Assembly (NCBI GenBank): GCA_900540885.1
Contig: UQHJ01000002.1
Location: forward strand, 1-64,000
Direction of reading: 5' to 3'
DNA: 64,000 bases
Source of the DNA: an uncultured Prevotella sp.
GTDB lineage: Bacteria; Bacteroidota; Bacteroidia; Bacteroidales; Bacteroidaceae
Part shown: positions 24,769 to 32,390 of the stretch, piece after piece
Layout of the letters: each line of letters opens with the position of its first letter
Position numbering within the stretch: the stretch's first letter is position 1
Translations under genes and position numbers: made by a program
The notes under the pieces: model-generated
Databases searched by the model: none
What the model was told of the DNA's origin: nothing
Seen by the model: the letters and a program-made list of their open reading frames with translations, nothing else

Positions 24769-25662
24769 ATGCGAAAGTACCTTGTCTTGCTGCTTGTCGT
24801 GCTATTTCCTTTCTTGAGTATAATGGCTGAGAAATGGACGCCTGAAAGCCTTCCGATGCCTTACCTTCGGGATGCGAGGCAACATGTCTGTAATCCAGAC
24901 GAGGTCCTCTCAAACGCTGTCGTTGACTCTTTAAATGTTTTGCTTACACAGTTAGAACGTGCTAAAGGCGTTCAAACAATCGTAGTTGTTGTAAAGCAAT
25001 TAGAGGGAGATGACCCTTACGATTTTTGTATGCAGTTAGGTCGTAAGTATGGCATTGGCTCGAAAAAACAACGGACGGGTCTTATCGTTCTATTGGCTAC
25101 AGAAGACAGAAGTTATCAAATATTGACTGGTAACGGATTGGAAGGAACGTTGCCCGATGGCATTTGTCGTAGAATACAGAATAGGGTTATGGTGCCTGCT
25201 TTGAAACGAAGCGATTGGAATGGTGCTATGCTCAACACGATTAAAAGCATTGATAGCTATGTGAGGGGAGACGACTCGTTGAATGCCGATAGTGATGATG
25301 AAGATGAAGATGCTGCTTTAGTCGGAGCTGTGCTAACGGGGGTGCTTATCATTTTTGGTGGTGTTGTCTTTTGGATGTCGCGTAAAAGATGTCCGAAATG
25401 CGGGAAACGCATGAAAAAGGTAAGTACCAGTCGTGTAAGACACTCCTTGTCAAACACGTGGGTTTATTGCACAAAATGGCGTTGCCCTAAGTGTGGTCAT
25501 ACGACTAATACTTATACCGATGATGTTGCGCGCGATAGTAGTGGTGGATTCCCTCCTATTAATATGGGCGGTGGTTCATTACATTCGTCTGGCAGTTCGT
25601 TCGGAGGCGGTGTATTTGGCGGCGGCACATTCGGTGGCGGTGGTAGTGGCGGTCGCTTTTAA
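24769..25662 (+). CDS. TPM-domain membrane protein with zinc ribbon (YgcG-like)
   Basis: This 297-residue protein has a signal peptide (MRKYLVLLLVVLFPFLSIMA), an extracytoplasmic TPM domain (PF04536, about 30-165, with GIGSKKQRTGLIVLLA and TGNGLEGTLPDG) and one transmembrane helix (about 182-204). A cytoplasmic zinc ribbon has two CxxC pairs (CPKCGKRM and CPKCGHTT), and the tail is Gly/Ser-rich and ends GGGGSGGRF. TPM proteins of plants and bacteria have been linked to photosystem repair and membrane stress, but the bacterial role is unsettled. A LemA gene follows 45 bases later, the standard pairing. The start at 24769 is chosen from the promoter and signal peptide. Confidence 0.88.
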   Translation: MRKYLVLLLVVLFPFLSIMAEKWTPESLPMPYLRDARQHVCNPDEVLSNAVVDSLNVLLTQLERAKGVQTIVVVVKQLEGDDPYDFCMQLGRKYGIGSKKQRTGLIVLLATEDRSYQILTGNGLEGTLPDGICRRIQNRVMVPALKRSDWNGAMLNTIKSIDSYVRGDDSLNADSDDEDEDAALVGAVLTGVLIIFGGVVFWMSRKRCPKCGKRMKKVSTSRVRHSLSNTWVYCTKWRCPKCGHTTNTYTDDVARDSSGGFPPINMGGGSLHSSGSSFGGGVFGGGTFGGGGSGGRF

Positions 25663-25707
25663 TACTTGTAAGTTGTTTTGAATTCTTTTACTAAAATAGA
25701 TTGAATT

Positions 25708-26298
25708 ATGAAGAAAGGAACTATTGCTCTGCTTGTAGTGGGCGTGTTTATTTTAGCTTTAGTAATGGGCACGTTGACCACTTATAATGGACTTGTATCA
25801 AAAGACGAGGCCGTTGCCACAGCGTGGGGCAACGTTCAGTCGCAATATCAGCGTCGTGCTGATTTGGTGCCTAACTTAGTAAGTACTGTAAAGGGCTATG
25901 CTAAGCATGAAAGCGAAACGCTTGAAGGTGTCGTGGCAGCACGTGCAAAGGCTACGCAGATAACTGTTAATGCTGATGAGTTAACTTCTGAAAAATTGAA
26001 ACAATATCAGGCCGCACAGGGTGAGTTGTCGCAAGCCTTAGGTCGCTTAATGGCGATACAAGAGAATTACCCACAGTTGAAGGCAAACGAGAACTTCTCA
26101 GAGTTGCAGGCTCAACTTGAGGGTACAGAAAATCGTATCAATGAGAGCCGTCAACTCTTCAATTCAGCTGTACAGACGTATAATGTCAGTGTGCGCCGCT
26201 TCCCTGCCAATATTGTAGCAGGAATGTTTGGCTTTGAAAAGAAGTCACAGTTTGAGGCTGAAAGCGGTGCGGAAAAAGCGCCCAAAGTAGAGTTTTAA
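25708..26298 (+). CDS. lemA: LemA family protein
   Basis: This 196-residue protein has a single N-terminal membrane helix (about 5-24) and a long alpha-helical body with the family hallmark VATAWGNVQSQYQRRADLVPN, the NEAFSELQ-like ENFSELQAQLEGTENRI and RRFPANIVAGMFGF near the C-terminus. LemA proteins are of unknown biochemical function and usually co-occur with TPM-domain proteins, as here, suggesting a shared membrane-associated job. Length is typical. A weak hairpin follows (26305-26336), so the pair probably forms a two-gene operon. Confidence 0.95.
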   Translation: MKKGTIALLVVGVFILALVMGTLTTYNGLVSKDEAVATAWGNVQSQYQRRADLVPNLVSTVKGYAKHESETLEGVVAARAKATQITVNADELTSEKLKQYQAAQGELSQALGRLMAIQENYPQLKANENFSELQAQLEGTENRINESRQLFNSAVQTYNVSVRRFPANIVAGMFGFEKKSQFEAESGAEKAPKVEF

Positions 26299-26304
26299 AT
26301 AGTA

Positions 26305-26336
26305 GGGGCAACACCATCAACTTGATGTGTGCCCCT
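26305..26336 (+). terminator. Imperfect hairpin after lemA
   Basis: GGGGCA..ACCATCAA pairs imperfectly with TTGATGTGTGCCCC and is followed by TTTGT. It probably terminates the TPM-LemA operon. Confidence 0.6.
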
Positions 26337-26381
26337 TTGTCGTAATCATAAGCAAAAAGAAAAACTAATATAAGAATCCTC

Positions 26382-27551
26382 ATGGATAGCAAACAACGTT
26401 ACATGATGCGCGGTGTGTCCGCCATGAAAGAAGACGTGCATAACGCCATTAAGAACATTGATAAGGGTATATTCCCACAAGCCTTTTGTAAGATTATTCC
26501 AGATATTTTGGGAGGCGATCCTGAATATTGCAACATTATGCATGCCGATGGTGCAGGCACGAAGTCAAGCCTTGCCTATATGTATTGGAAGGAGACGGGC
26601 GACCTTTCTGTTTGGAAGGGTATTGCTCAAGATGCCTTGATTATGAACACTGACGACTTGCTTTGTGTGGGTGCGGTTGATAACATATTGGTAAGTTCAA
26701 CGATAGGCCGTAACAAAATGCTGATTCCTGGTGAAGTGATTTCGGCTATTATCAATGGTACGGACGAATTGTTGCAACAGATGCGTGATATGGGCGTAGG
26801 CATTTACGCAACAGGTGGCGAAACGGCCGATGTTGGTGACTTGGTTCGCACAATTATTGTAGACTCTACTGTAACTTGTCGTATGAAGCGCAGCGACGTT
26901 ATTAATAATGCCAATATTCGTCCTGGCGATGTAATTGTCGGACTTTCGTCATGTGGTCAAGCTACTTACGAAAAGGAGTATAATGGTGGTATGGGGTCAA
27001 ATGGTTTGACTTCAGCTCGTCACGATGTGTTTGCCAAGTATTTGGCTGAGAAATATCCTGAGAGCTACGACCATGCAGTACCTAAAGAGTTAGTATATAG
27101 CGGTGGCTATAAGTTGACAGACGCAGTAGAAGGTTCGCCCATAAACGCTGGTAAGTTGGTACTCTCGCCCACACGTACTTATGCCCCTGTCGTTAAGAAG
27201 TTATTAGACGAACTTCGTCCAGAAATACATGGTATGGTGCATTGCACAGGTGGCGCACAAACCAAGGTATTGCACTTTGTAGGTGAAAACTGTCGCGTAA
27301 TTAAAGACAATATGTTCCCTGTGCCTCCTCTCTTTAAGGCTATTGCCGAACAGAGTGGTACGGATTGGGCTGAAATGTATAAGGTGTTTAACATGGGACA
27401 TCGCTTAGAAGTATATGTACGTCCAGAACAGGCAGAACAGGTAATTGCGATTAGCAAGGACTTTAATATTGACGCTCAAGTGGTAGGCCACATTGAAGAA
27501 GGCCCGCGCTCGTTGACCATTAAGAGTGAATTTGGCGAGTTTAATTATTAA
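26382..27551 (+). CDS. purM: Phosphoribosylformylglycinamidine cyclo-ligase (AIR synthase)
   Basis: This 389-residue enzyme converts FGAM to AIR with ATP in the fifth step of purine synthesis. The Bacteroidota-type N-terminus (MMRGVSAMKEDVHNAIKNI) precedes the AIRS core with DADGAGTKSS-like MHADGAGTKSSLAYMYWK and GIYATGGETADVGDL. The C-terminal AIRS domain carries GMVHCTGGAQTKVL and FNMGHRLEVYV. It is longer than E. coli PurM (345), as usual in this phylum. It stands alone between terminators, with prfA downstream on the same strand. I see no PurR or purine riboswitch-like structure in the 83-base upstream gap. Confidence 0.93.
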   Translation: MDSKQRYMMRGVSAMKEDVHNAIKNIDKGIFPQAFCKIIPDILGGDPEYCNIMHADGAGTKSSLAYMYWKETGDLSVWKGIAQDALIMNTDDLLCVGAVDNILVSSTIGRNKMLIPGEVISAIINGTDELLQQMRDMGVGIYATGGETADVGDLVRTIIVDSTVTCRMKRSDVINNANIRPGDVIVGLSSCGQATYEKEYNGGMGSNGLTSARHDVFAKYLAEKYPESYDHAVPKELVYSGGYKLTDAVEGSPINAGKLVLSPTRTYAPVVKKLLDELRPEIHGMVHCTGGAQTKVLHFVGENCRVIKDNMFPVPPLFKAIAEQSGTDWAEMYKVFNMGHRLEVYVRPEQAEQVIAISKDFNIDAQVVGHIEEGPRSLTIKSEFGEFNY

Positions 27552-27580
27552 GTTCGTTTAAGTTAGTGGTCATAAAAAAA

Positions 27581-27630
27581 TGGTGTTGGGACGCAGAGTT
27601 CGGATTCTTTAAACTCTGTATCCCAACATT
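27581..27630 (+). terminator. Terminator after purM
   Basis: A 20-base left arm (27581-27600) pairs with 27611-27630 with few mismatches around GTTGGGAnnCAGAGTTT. The stem is preceded by an A-run and followed by GTTTGGTT, so it may work in both directions. Confidence 0.75.
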
Positions 27631-27661
27631 GTTTGGTTATAAATATCATTTTACAACGTAG

Positions 27662-28765
27662 ATGAATACATTATTAGAAAAATTGAACGGACTCGTGGCT
27701 CGCTTTGAGGAGGTAAGCACGTTGATTACTGACCCAAATGTGATTGCTGATCAACAGCGTTACGTTCGATTGACAAAAGAGTATAAAGAATTAGAGGACT
27801 TAATGGCAGCACGCAAGGAGTACGCCAACTTGCTGTCAAATTTAGAAGAAAGCAAGGATATGCTACTGCATGAGACAGATGCTGATATGAAAGAAATGGC
27901 TCGTGAAGAAGTGGCTGCTTGCGAAAAGCGAATCCCAGAGTTAGAAGAGAGCATAAAGTTAATGCTTGTGCCCAAAGACCCTGAAGATAGTAAAAATGCT
28001 ATACTCGAAATACGTGGCGGAACGGGAGGTGATGAGGCCGCTCTGTTTGCTGGAGACTTGTTCCGTATGTATTCTAAGTACTGCGAGCGTAAGGGGTGGA
28101 AGTTGGAAGTGTCGAGTGCTAGTGAAGGTGCTGCAGGTGGTTTCAAGGAAATTGTATGTTCTGTAACGGGTGCAGACGTGTATGGCACATTGAAGTATGA
28201 AAGTGGTGTGCATCGCGTACAGCGCGTTCCTGCCACCGAGACACAAGGACGTGTGCACACTTCGGCAGCGACTGTAGCTGTACTCCCTGAGGCAGAGGCT
28301 TTTGATGTCGTAATTAATGAGGGCGAAATAAAGTGGGACACTTTCCGCTCAAGTGGTGCTGGAGGACAGAATGTAAATAAGGTGGAATCGGGCGTTCGCT
28401 TACGTTATAATTGGAAAAATCCTAACACGGGCGAGGTAGAAGAGATATTGATTGAGTGTACTGAAACGCGTGACCAACCCAAGAATAAAGAGCGCGCATT
28501 GGCTCGTTTGCGTACTTTCATTTACGATAAGGAACATCAAAAATATGTTGACGATATAGCTAACAGACGTAAGACGTTGGTGTCGACAGGTGACCGCTCG
28601 GCAAAGATTCGCACCTACAATTATCCCCAAGGACGTATTACCGACCACCGTATTAATTACACTATTTACAACTTACAAGCGTTTATGGACGGCGACATTC
28701 AAGACTGCATAGACCACCTTATTGTTGCTGAGAATGCAGAGCGCTTAAAGGAAGCTGAAATGTAG
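27662..28765 (+). CDS. prfA: Peptide chain release factor 1
   Basis: This 367-residue RF1 terminates translation at UAA and UAG. The PCRF N-terminal domain is followed by the codon-recognition tripeptide PAT in QRVPATETQGRVHTSA, which distinguishes RF1 from RF2 (SPF). The catalytic GGQ is in SSGAGGQNVNKVESGVRL and is followed by a standard C-terminal helix. No frameshift is present, as expected for prfA. The lytic transglycosylase gene starts nine bases after the stop, so the two are probably co-transcribed. Confidence 0.97.
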   Translation: MNTLLEKLNGLVARFEEVSTLITDPNVIADQQRYVRLTKEYKELEDLMAARKEYANLLSNLEESKDMLLHETDADMKEMAREEVAACEKRIPELEESIKLMLVPKDPEDSKNAILEIRGGTGGDEAALFAGDLFRMYSKYCERKGWKLEVSSASEGAAGGFKEIVCSVTGADVYGTLKYESGVHRVQRVPATETQGRVHTSAATVAVLPEAEAFDVVINEGEIKWDTFRSSGAGGQNVNKVESGVRLRYNWKNPNTGEVEEILIECTETRDQPKNKERALARLRTFIYDKEHQKYVDDIANRRKTLVSTGDRSAKIRTYNYPQGRITDHRINYTIYNLQAFMDGDIQDCIDHLIVAENAERLKEAEM

Positions 28766-28774
28766 CATTGCGCC

Positions 28775-30043
28775 ATGTTACGATTGTCATTCTTGTTATT
28801 GTGTTGCGTTGTGTTCTCTTTTACTTCTTGTCGTAAAAGGAACGTAACCTCACAAAGTGATAATGGTGCTTTTGCTAAGGCGAAGACGAATGCTACAGGA
28901 CCTGTAGTTGATAGAATAATGCAGTCGGGCGAACTTATAATAGGTACGATAAGTGGACCTGATACTTACTTTGACTATCAAGGGCGTGGCATGGGACTTC
29001 AATATGCATTGGCCGAAGATTTTGCCACAACTTTAGGCGTCGGAGTAAGAGTTGAATTAGCTACGGATAGTTTGCAGCTTGTTAAGATGCTGAAGCAAGG
29101 AGAAGTTGACTTGATTGCTTATCCTTTGTCTTCATCGTTCTGTAAAAAAGAGCATATCACTGCGGCAGGGGCTATAAATGAGAAGTCCAAGAATAGTTGG
29201 GCCACTCTTTCGACAGTTAGTGATTTGATTGAAGCCTTAAATGATTGGTTTGGCGATGGTGTAGAATTAAAGGCAAAAAAGCAAGAAGCCGATTGGTTGC
29301 ATAATCGTAGAGTTGTGCGTCGTAAAGTGCGTGCACCATTCATTTCGCGCGAAAAGGGTATTATCTCAACCTATGATTCTTATTTTAAAGACGCTGCTCG
29401 GGCTGTAGGTTGGGATTGGCGCTTATTTGCGGCACAATGCTATCAAGAATCAGGTTTCGACCCGAATGCAGTTTCGTGGGCTGGAGCCTGTGGGCTGATG
29501 CAACTAATGCCTGCAACGGCGGCGCAATATGGATTGTCGCGTAATCAAATCTTTGGCCCTTCTGAAAATATAGCCGTTGCAGCTCGTCATATTCAACATT
29601 TGCAACAGCAATTCGCTTCGATTCGTGAACCGCAAGAGCGTGTAAAGTTTGTCTTAGCTGCCTATAATGGAGGTTTAGGTCATATACGCGATGCACAATC
29701 TTTGGCTCGAAAGCATGGAGGTAACGCCAATTTATGGTCAGATGTGGGCTACTATGTTCGCAATTTAAGCCAACCGCAGTTCTATCGCGATCCTGTCGTA
29801 AAACATGGTTATATGATAGGAAGCGAAACTTATGGTTATGTACAAAGCATTTTTGACCGTTGGCGGCAGTATGGAGGCAATGTCCATAGCTTAGGTGCGT
29901 CTTCTGTTGAGCTATCATCATCTTCTGCTAACAAGGTAAGATCTGGTAGTGACGGCGAGCGTATTACTCCTCATAAGAAGAACCGGTATAGTAGAAGTCA
30001 CATAATTCTTTCGCCTGAGGAATTGCAAAAGCAGGCACAGTGA
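28775..30043 (+). CDS. MltF-like lytic murein transglycosylase lipoprotein
   Basis: This 422-residue outer membrane or periplasmic lipoprotein has a lipobox FTSC (Cys about 19). Its N-terminal half resembles a shortened SBP_bac_3 domain (GELIIGTISGPDTYFDYQGR, YALAEDFATTLGVGV), as in MltF. The C-terminal half is a family 1 SLT domain: catalytic glutamate in AAQCYQESGFDPNAVSW, then ACGLMQLMPATAAQYGL and FVLAAYNGGLGHIRDA. The tail is Ser/Lys-rich and basic. It cleaves the peptidoglycan glycan strand to 1,6-anhydroMurNAc (family knowledge). The SBP half is clearly shorter than in E. coli MltF (518 residues). Confidence 0.92.
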   Translation: MLRLSFLLLCCVVFSFTSCRKRNVTSQSDNGAFAKAKTNATGPVVDRIMQSGELIIGTISGPDTYFDYQGRGMGLQYALAEDFATTLGVGVRVELATDSLQLVKMLKQGEVDLIAYPLSSSFCKKEHITAAGAINEKSKNSWATLSTVSDLIEALNDWFGDGVELKAKKQEADWLHNRRVVRRKVRAPFISREKGIISTYDSYFKDAARAVGWDWRLFAAQCYQESGFDPNAVSWAGACGLMQLMPATAAQYGLSRNQIFGPSENIAVAARHIQHLQQQFASIREPQERVKFVLAAYNGGLGHIRDAQSLARKHGGNANLWSDVGYYVRNLSQPQFYRDPVVKHGYMIGSETYGYVQSIFDRWRQYGGNVHSLGASSVELSSSSANKVRSGSDGERITPHKKNRYSRSHIILSPEELQKQAQ

Positions 30044-30092
30044 GAGTGTTGCATTATTATATGTATTGTGTCATTTATCTTCTCATGTAAAG

Positions 30093-31610
30093 ATGAAGAA
30101 TAGTAATCAAATGACATATTTTGCAATTGATCTAAAGTCTTTTTTTGCTTCAGTTGAATGCGTAGAGAGAGGATTAAATCCTCTCTCTACGCATCTTGTC
30201 GTGGCTGATAAAGGCCGAACGGAAAAGACGGTGTGCTTGGCCGTAACTCCTTCGTTAAAAGCATTCGGTATAGTTGGTCGTGCTCGACTGTTTGAAGTTG
30301 TGCAACGCGTTAAGGAAATAAATCGTGATAGATTAGTTCGAAGCCCGCGTCATCAATTTGTAGGAAAGTCTTGTTTTCCTGTTGATTTAGATGCCCATCC
30401 CGACTGGGAACTTGATTATATAATAGCCCCGCCTCGTATGGCTTATTATATTGATTATAGCACACGTGTGTATGATGTCTATTTGCGTTATGTTCAGCCT
30501 AAAGATATTTATTCTTATTCCATTGATGAGGTGTTTATTGATGCTACTGATTATTTAGATTTGTATAATATGTCAGCGCATGCTTTCGCGTTAATGTTGG
30601 TAAAGGAAGTTTTGCGTGAAACGGGCATAACGGCAACCGCGGGTATAGGAACCAATCTATATCTTGCTAAAGTGGCTATGGATATAGAAGCGAAACATGT
30701 AGAAGCTGATAAGGATGGGGTGCGAATTGCAGAATTAGACGAGATGACGTATAGGAAACGTCTATGGGACTATAAGCCTATTACCAAATTTTGGCGTATT
30801 GGTCATGGCATAGCGAAACGATTGGAAGCTTATCATGTTTACACGATGGGCGATTTGGCTCGCTTGTCCGTCAGAAATGAAGAACAGCTCTTTAAGTCGT
30901 TTGGTATAAATGCAGAGTTGCTGATTGATCACGCGTGGGGAGTCGAACCTTGTACTATTGCTGATATAAAAGGCTATCGGCCAGAGCAGAAGTCAATTAG
31001 CCGCGGACAAGTGTTGCATGAACCTTATAATTACGAAAAGACTATGGCTGTGGTGCGTGAAATGGCAGAACAAATGTCGCTTGAACTATTTGATAAACAA
31101 ATGGTCGCAGGCCAACTTACGATCGATGTTGGTTACGATCGTGAAAGCTTACGATTGCCCAATTTTAGTCAAGTATTTTGCGGCACTTTAGTAAGTGATC
31201 ATTACGGTCGCCAAGTGCCTAAGCCTGCACATGCCACAATGCAAATTGACAGTAATAGTACTTTCTCAACAGAGCTTGTTGTAAATATATTTATTAATCT
31301 ATTAGATAAGTGTGCGAACAAAGCCTTACTCTTTCGTAGATTGAATCTAACAGTAGGCAAGTTGAAGAGTTGTTCCGATTTACGTAAAAAGCAGAGAATC
31401 GTACAACTTGACTTGTTTACTGATTATAGTGCATTAGAAAATGAGAAACAACAAGCAGAAGAAAAGCAGGAAAGAGCGGCTAAGGTACAAGAAGCCGTGT
31501 TGCACATTAAAAAGGACTTAGGAAAAAATGCAATATTAAAAGGTAGCAACTTTGCAGAAGGGGCAACGATGAAAGAGCGTAACCTGCAAATTGGTGGGCA
31601 TAAAGCATAG
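30093..31610 (+). CDS. Y-family DNA polymerase (UmuC/UvrX-like)
   Basis: This translesion polymerase of about 505 residues has palm motif AIDLKSFFASVECVERGLNP with an aromatic steric gate and the catalytic carboxylates in YSIDEVFIDATDYL. The middle has the IAPPRMAYYIDYSTRVYDVY segment, a helix-hairpin-helix region (FWRIGHGIAKRLEAY) and a little-finger domain. The C-terminal LGKNAILKGSNFAEGATMKE then RNLQIGGHKA is the mark of the UvrX-like group frequent in Firmicutes and on mobile elements. It is longer than UmuC (422). Start candidates are 30093 and 30111; the frame also opens at 30066. No umuD-like partner is adjacent. The 37-bp perfect palindrome at 30158-30194 lies inside the coding region. 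Confidence 0.92.
   Translation: MKNSNQMTYFAIDLKSFFASVECVERGLNPLSTHLVVADKGRTEKTVCLAVTPSLKAFGIVGRARLFEVVQRVKEINRDRLVRSPRHQFVGKSCFPVDLDAHPDWELDYIIAPPRMAYYIDYSTRVYDVYLRYVQPKDIYSYSIDEVFIDATDYLDLYNMSAHAFALMLVKEVLRETGITATAGIGTNLYLAKVAMDIEAKHVEADKDGVRIAELDEMTYRKRLWDYKPITKFWRIGHGIAKRLEAYHVYTMGDLARLSVRNEEQLFKSFGINAELLIDHAWGVEPCTIADIKGYRPEQKSISRGQVLHEPYNYEKTMAVVREMAEQMSLELFDKQMVAGQLTIDVGYDRESLRLPNFSQVFCGTLVSDHYGRQVPKPAHATMQIDSNSTFSTELVVNIFINLLDKCANKALLFRRLNLTVGKLKSCSDLRKKQRIVQLDLFTDYSALENEKQQAEEKQERAAKVQEAVLHIKKDLGKNAILKGSNFAEGATMKERNLQIGGHKA
30158..30194. repeat. Perfect 37-bp palindrome inside the Y-family polymerase gene
   Basis: ATGCGTAGAGAGAGGATT (30158-30175), one central A (30176), then the exact reverse complement (30177-30194). 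It encodes the conserved CVERGLNPLSTH region, so the protein is intact, but the mRNA would form an 18-bp hairpin about 65 bases after the start codon. Confidence 0.95.
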
Positions 31611-31639
31611 TTACCCTTTTCGTGTAATGGTGTAATACG

Positions 31640-31647
31640 TAACTTTG
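31640..31647 (+). promoter_or_regulatory. Possible -7 box reading into the repeat element
   Basis: TAACTTTG fits the consensus, is 30 bases past the polymerase stop, and has no gene downstream on this strand. Transcription from it would enter the structured element at 31813. It may be chance in AT-rich DNA. An opposing AAAGTTA lies about 20 bases further on. Confidence 0.3.
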
Positions 31648-31812
31648 TACCACCAAAATTTCGTAAAGTTAAACAACCAGGAAATCGTAAACTTGAGTTA
31701 ATGAAACATTGATGTTCAAAACTCAAAGCGCGAAGCGCGCCTTAATGTGTTCATTCCTGTCTTTTCGATAAATTGAAGTTTGAAATCCTCTACAAGATGT
31801 TTCAGAACGCCC

Positions 31813-32213
31813 AAAATAGGCATTGTGGTTACGTATATTTTACCTTCGCATATTTTATGTTTCATGTTTCATTTTTATATTTCAACTTGTTGATTATCAA
31901 TACTTTTGAAGGCTGAAACATACGACTTTTATGTTTCACTTTTAGTTTCATTGTTTCATTCTAAAAACACTGAGGGAGAAAAACAAAAACACTGTGGGAG
32001 CGATTCAAAACCCCTGTGGGAGCGATTCAAAAACACTGAGGGAGCGTGAAAGCGCTCCCTCAGTGTTTTGAAAAATGAAACATGAAACTAAAAATGAAAC
32101 ATTAAAGTCGTATGCTTCACTTTTCGAAATGACTGATATTCAATTACTTTATAACAAAAAATGAAACATGAAAGATAAATCAAAAGTCCTGAAAATGTAT
32201 GGATATTATGTGA
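31813..32213 (+). repeat. Dispersed structured element, copy 1
   Basis: About 400 bp that recur in inverted orientation at 58715-59112 with roughly 95% identity by eye; the 60 bases covering 31949-32008 appear identical. Centre: four 22-bp units beginning AAAAACACTGAGGGAG or variants (about 31962-32056), the last extended into a perfect 17-bp stem (AAAACACTGAGGGAGCG, loop TGAAAG, complement; about 32031-32070). Flanks: TGAAAC/GTTTCA-rich arms that are complementary to each other (31914-31960 versus 32075-32118). No reading frame. It fills the gap between convergent polymerase and lipocalin genes. Confidence 0.9.
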
Positions 32214-32229
32214 GATAAATTGCAGTTTA
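32214..32229. repeat. 16-bp motif GATAAATTGCAGTTTA abutting element copy 1
   Basis: This word occurs immediately outside copy 1. The same word in the other orientation (TAAACTGCAATTTATC) occurs at 58564-58579, and a one-mismatch form (GACAAATTGCAGTTTA) at 58697-58712, two bases outside copy 2. Its core AAAYTGCARTTT is palindromic. Confidence 0.75.
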
Positions 32230-32258
32230 AAAGTTGCGAATCTCAGACGGAATTTTTG

Positions 32259-32350
32259 TAATTTTGCTCATGGCTTTGAGTATCGTTTTTTTATCACATC
32301 TAAGCTACTCATTCTCCGTGATACACGGAAATACTCAAAGCTTTTTTTAT
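32259..32350 (+). ncRNA. Candidate small RNA or 45-codon ORF with promoter and terminator-like stem
   Basis: TAATTTTG at 32259-32266 fits the -7 box, with TTG at 32234-32236 as a possible -33 element. About eight bases on, CTTTGAGTAT (about 32273-32282) pairs with ATACTCAAAG (about 32332-32341), followed by CTTTTTTTAT. Inside is a second hairpin CCGTG-ATA-CACGG. The alternative is a reading frame from ATG 32270 to TAA 32404 beginning MALSIVFLSHLSYSFSVIHG, which shows no recognisable family. I favour the RNA but cannot exclude the peptide. Confidence 0.35.
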
Positions 32351-32390
32351 GTGATAAACTCAGCCTCAAATCCGAAACTTGAGTTCCTTA

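Noticed and set aside
31962..32056. CRISPR array made from the 22-bp units
   Set aside because: Units are contiguous or separated by only six repeated bases, with no unique spacers and no cas genes.
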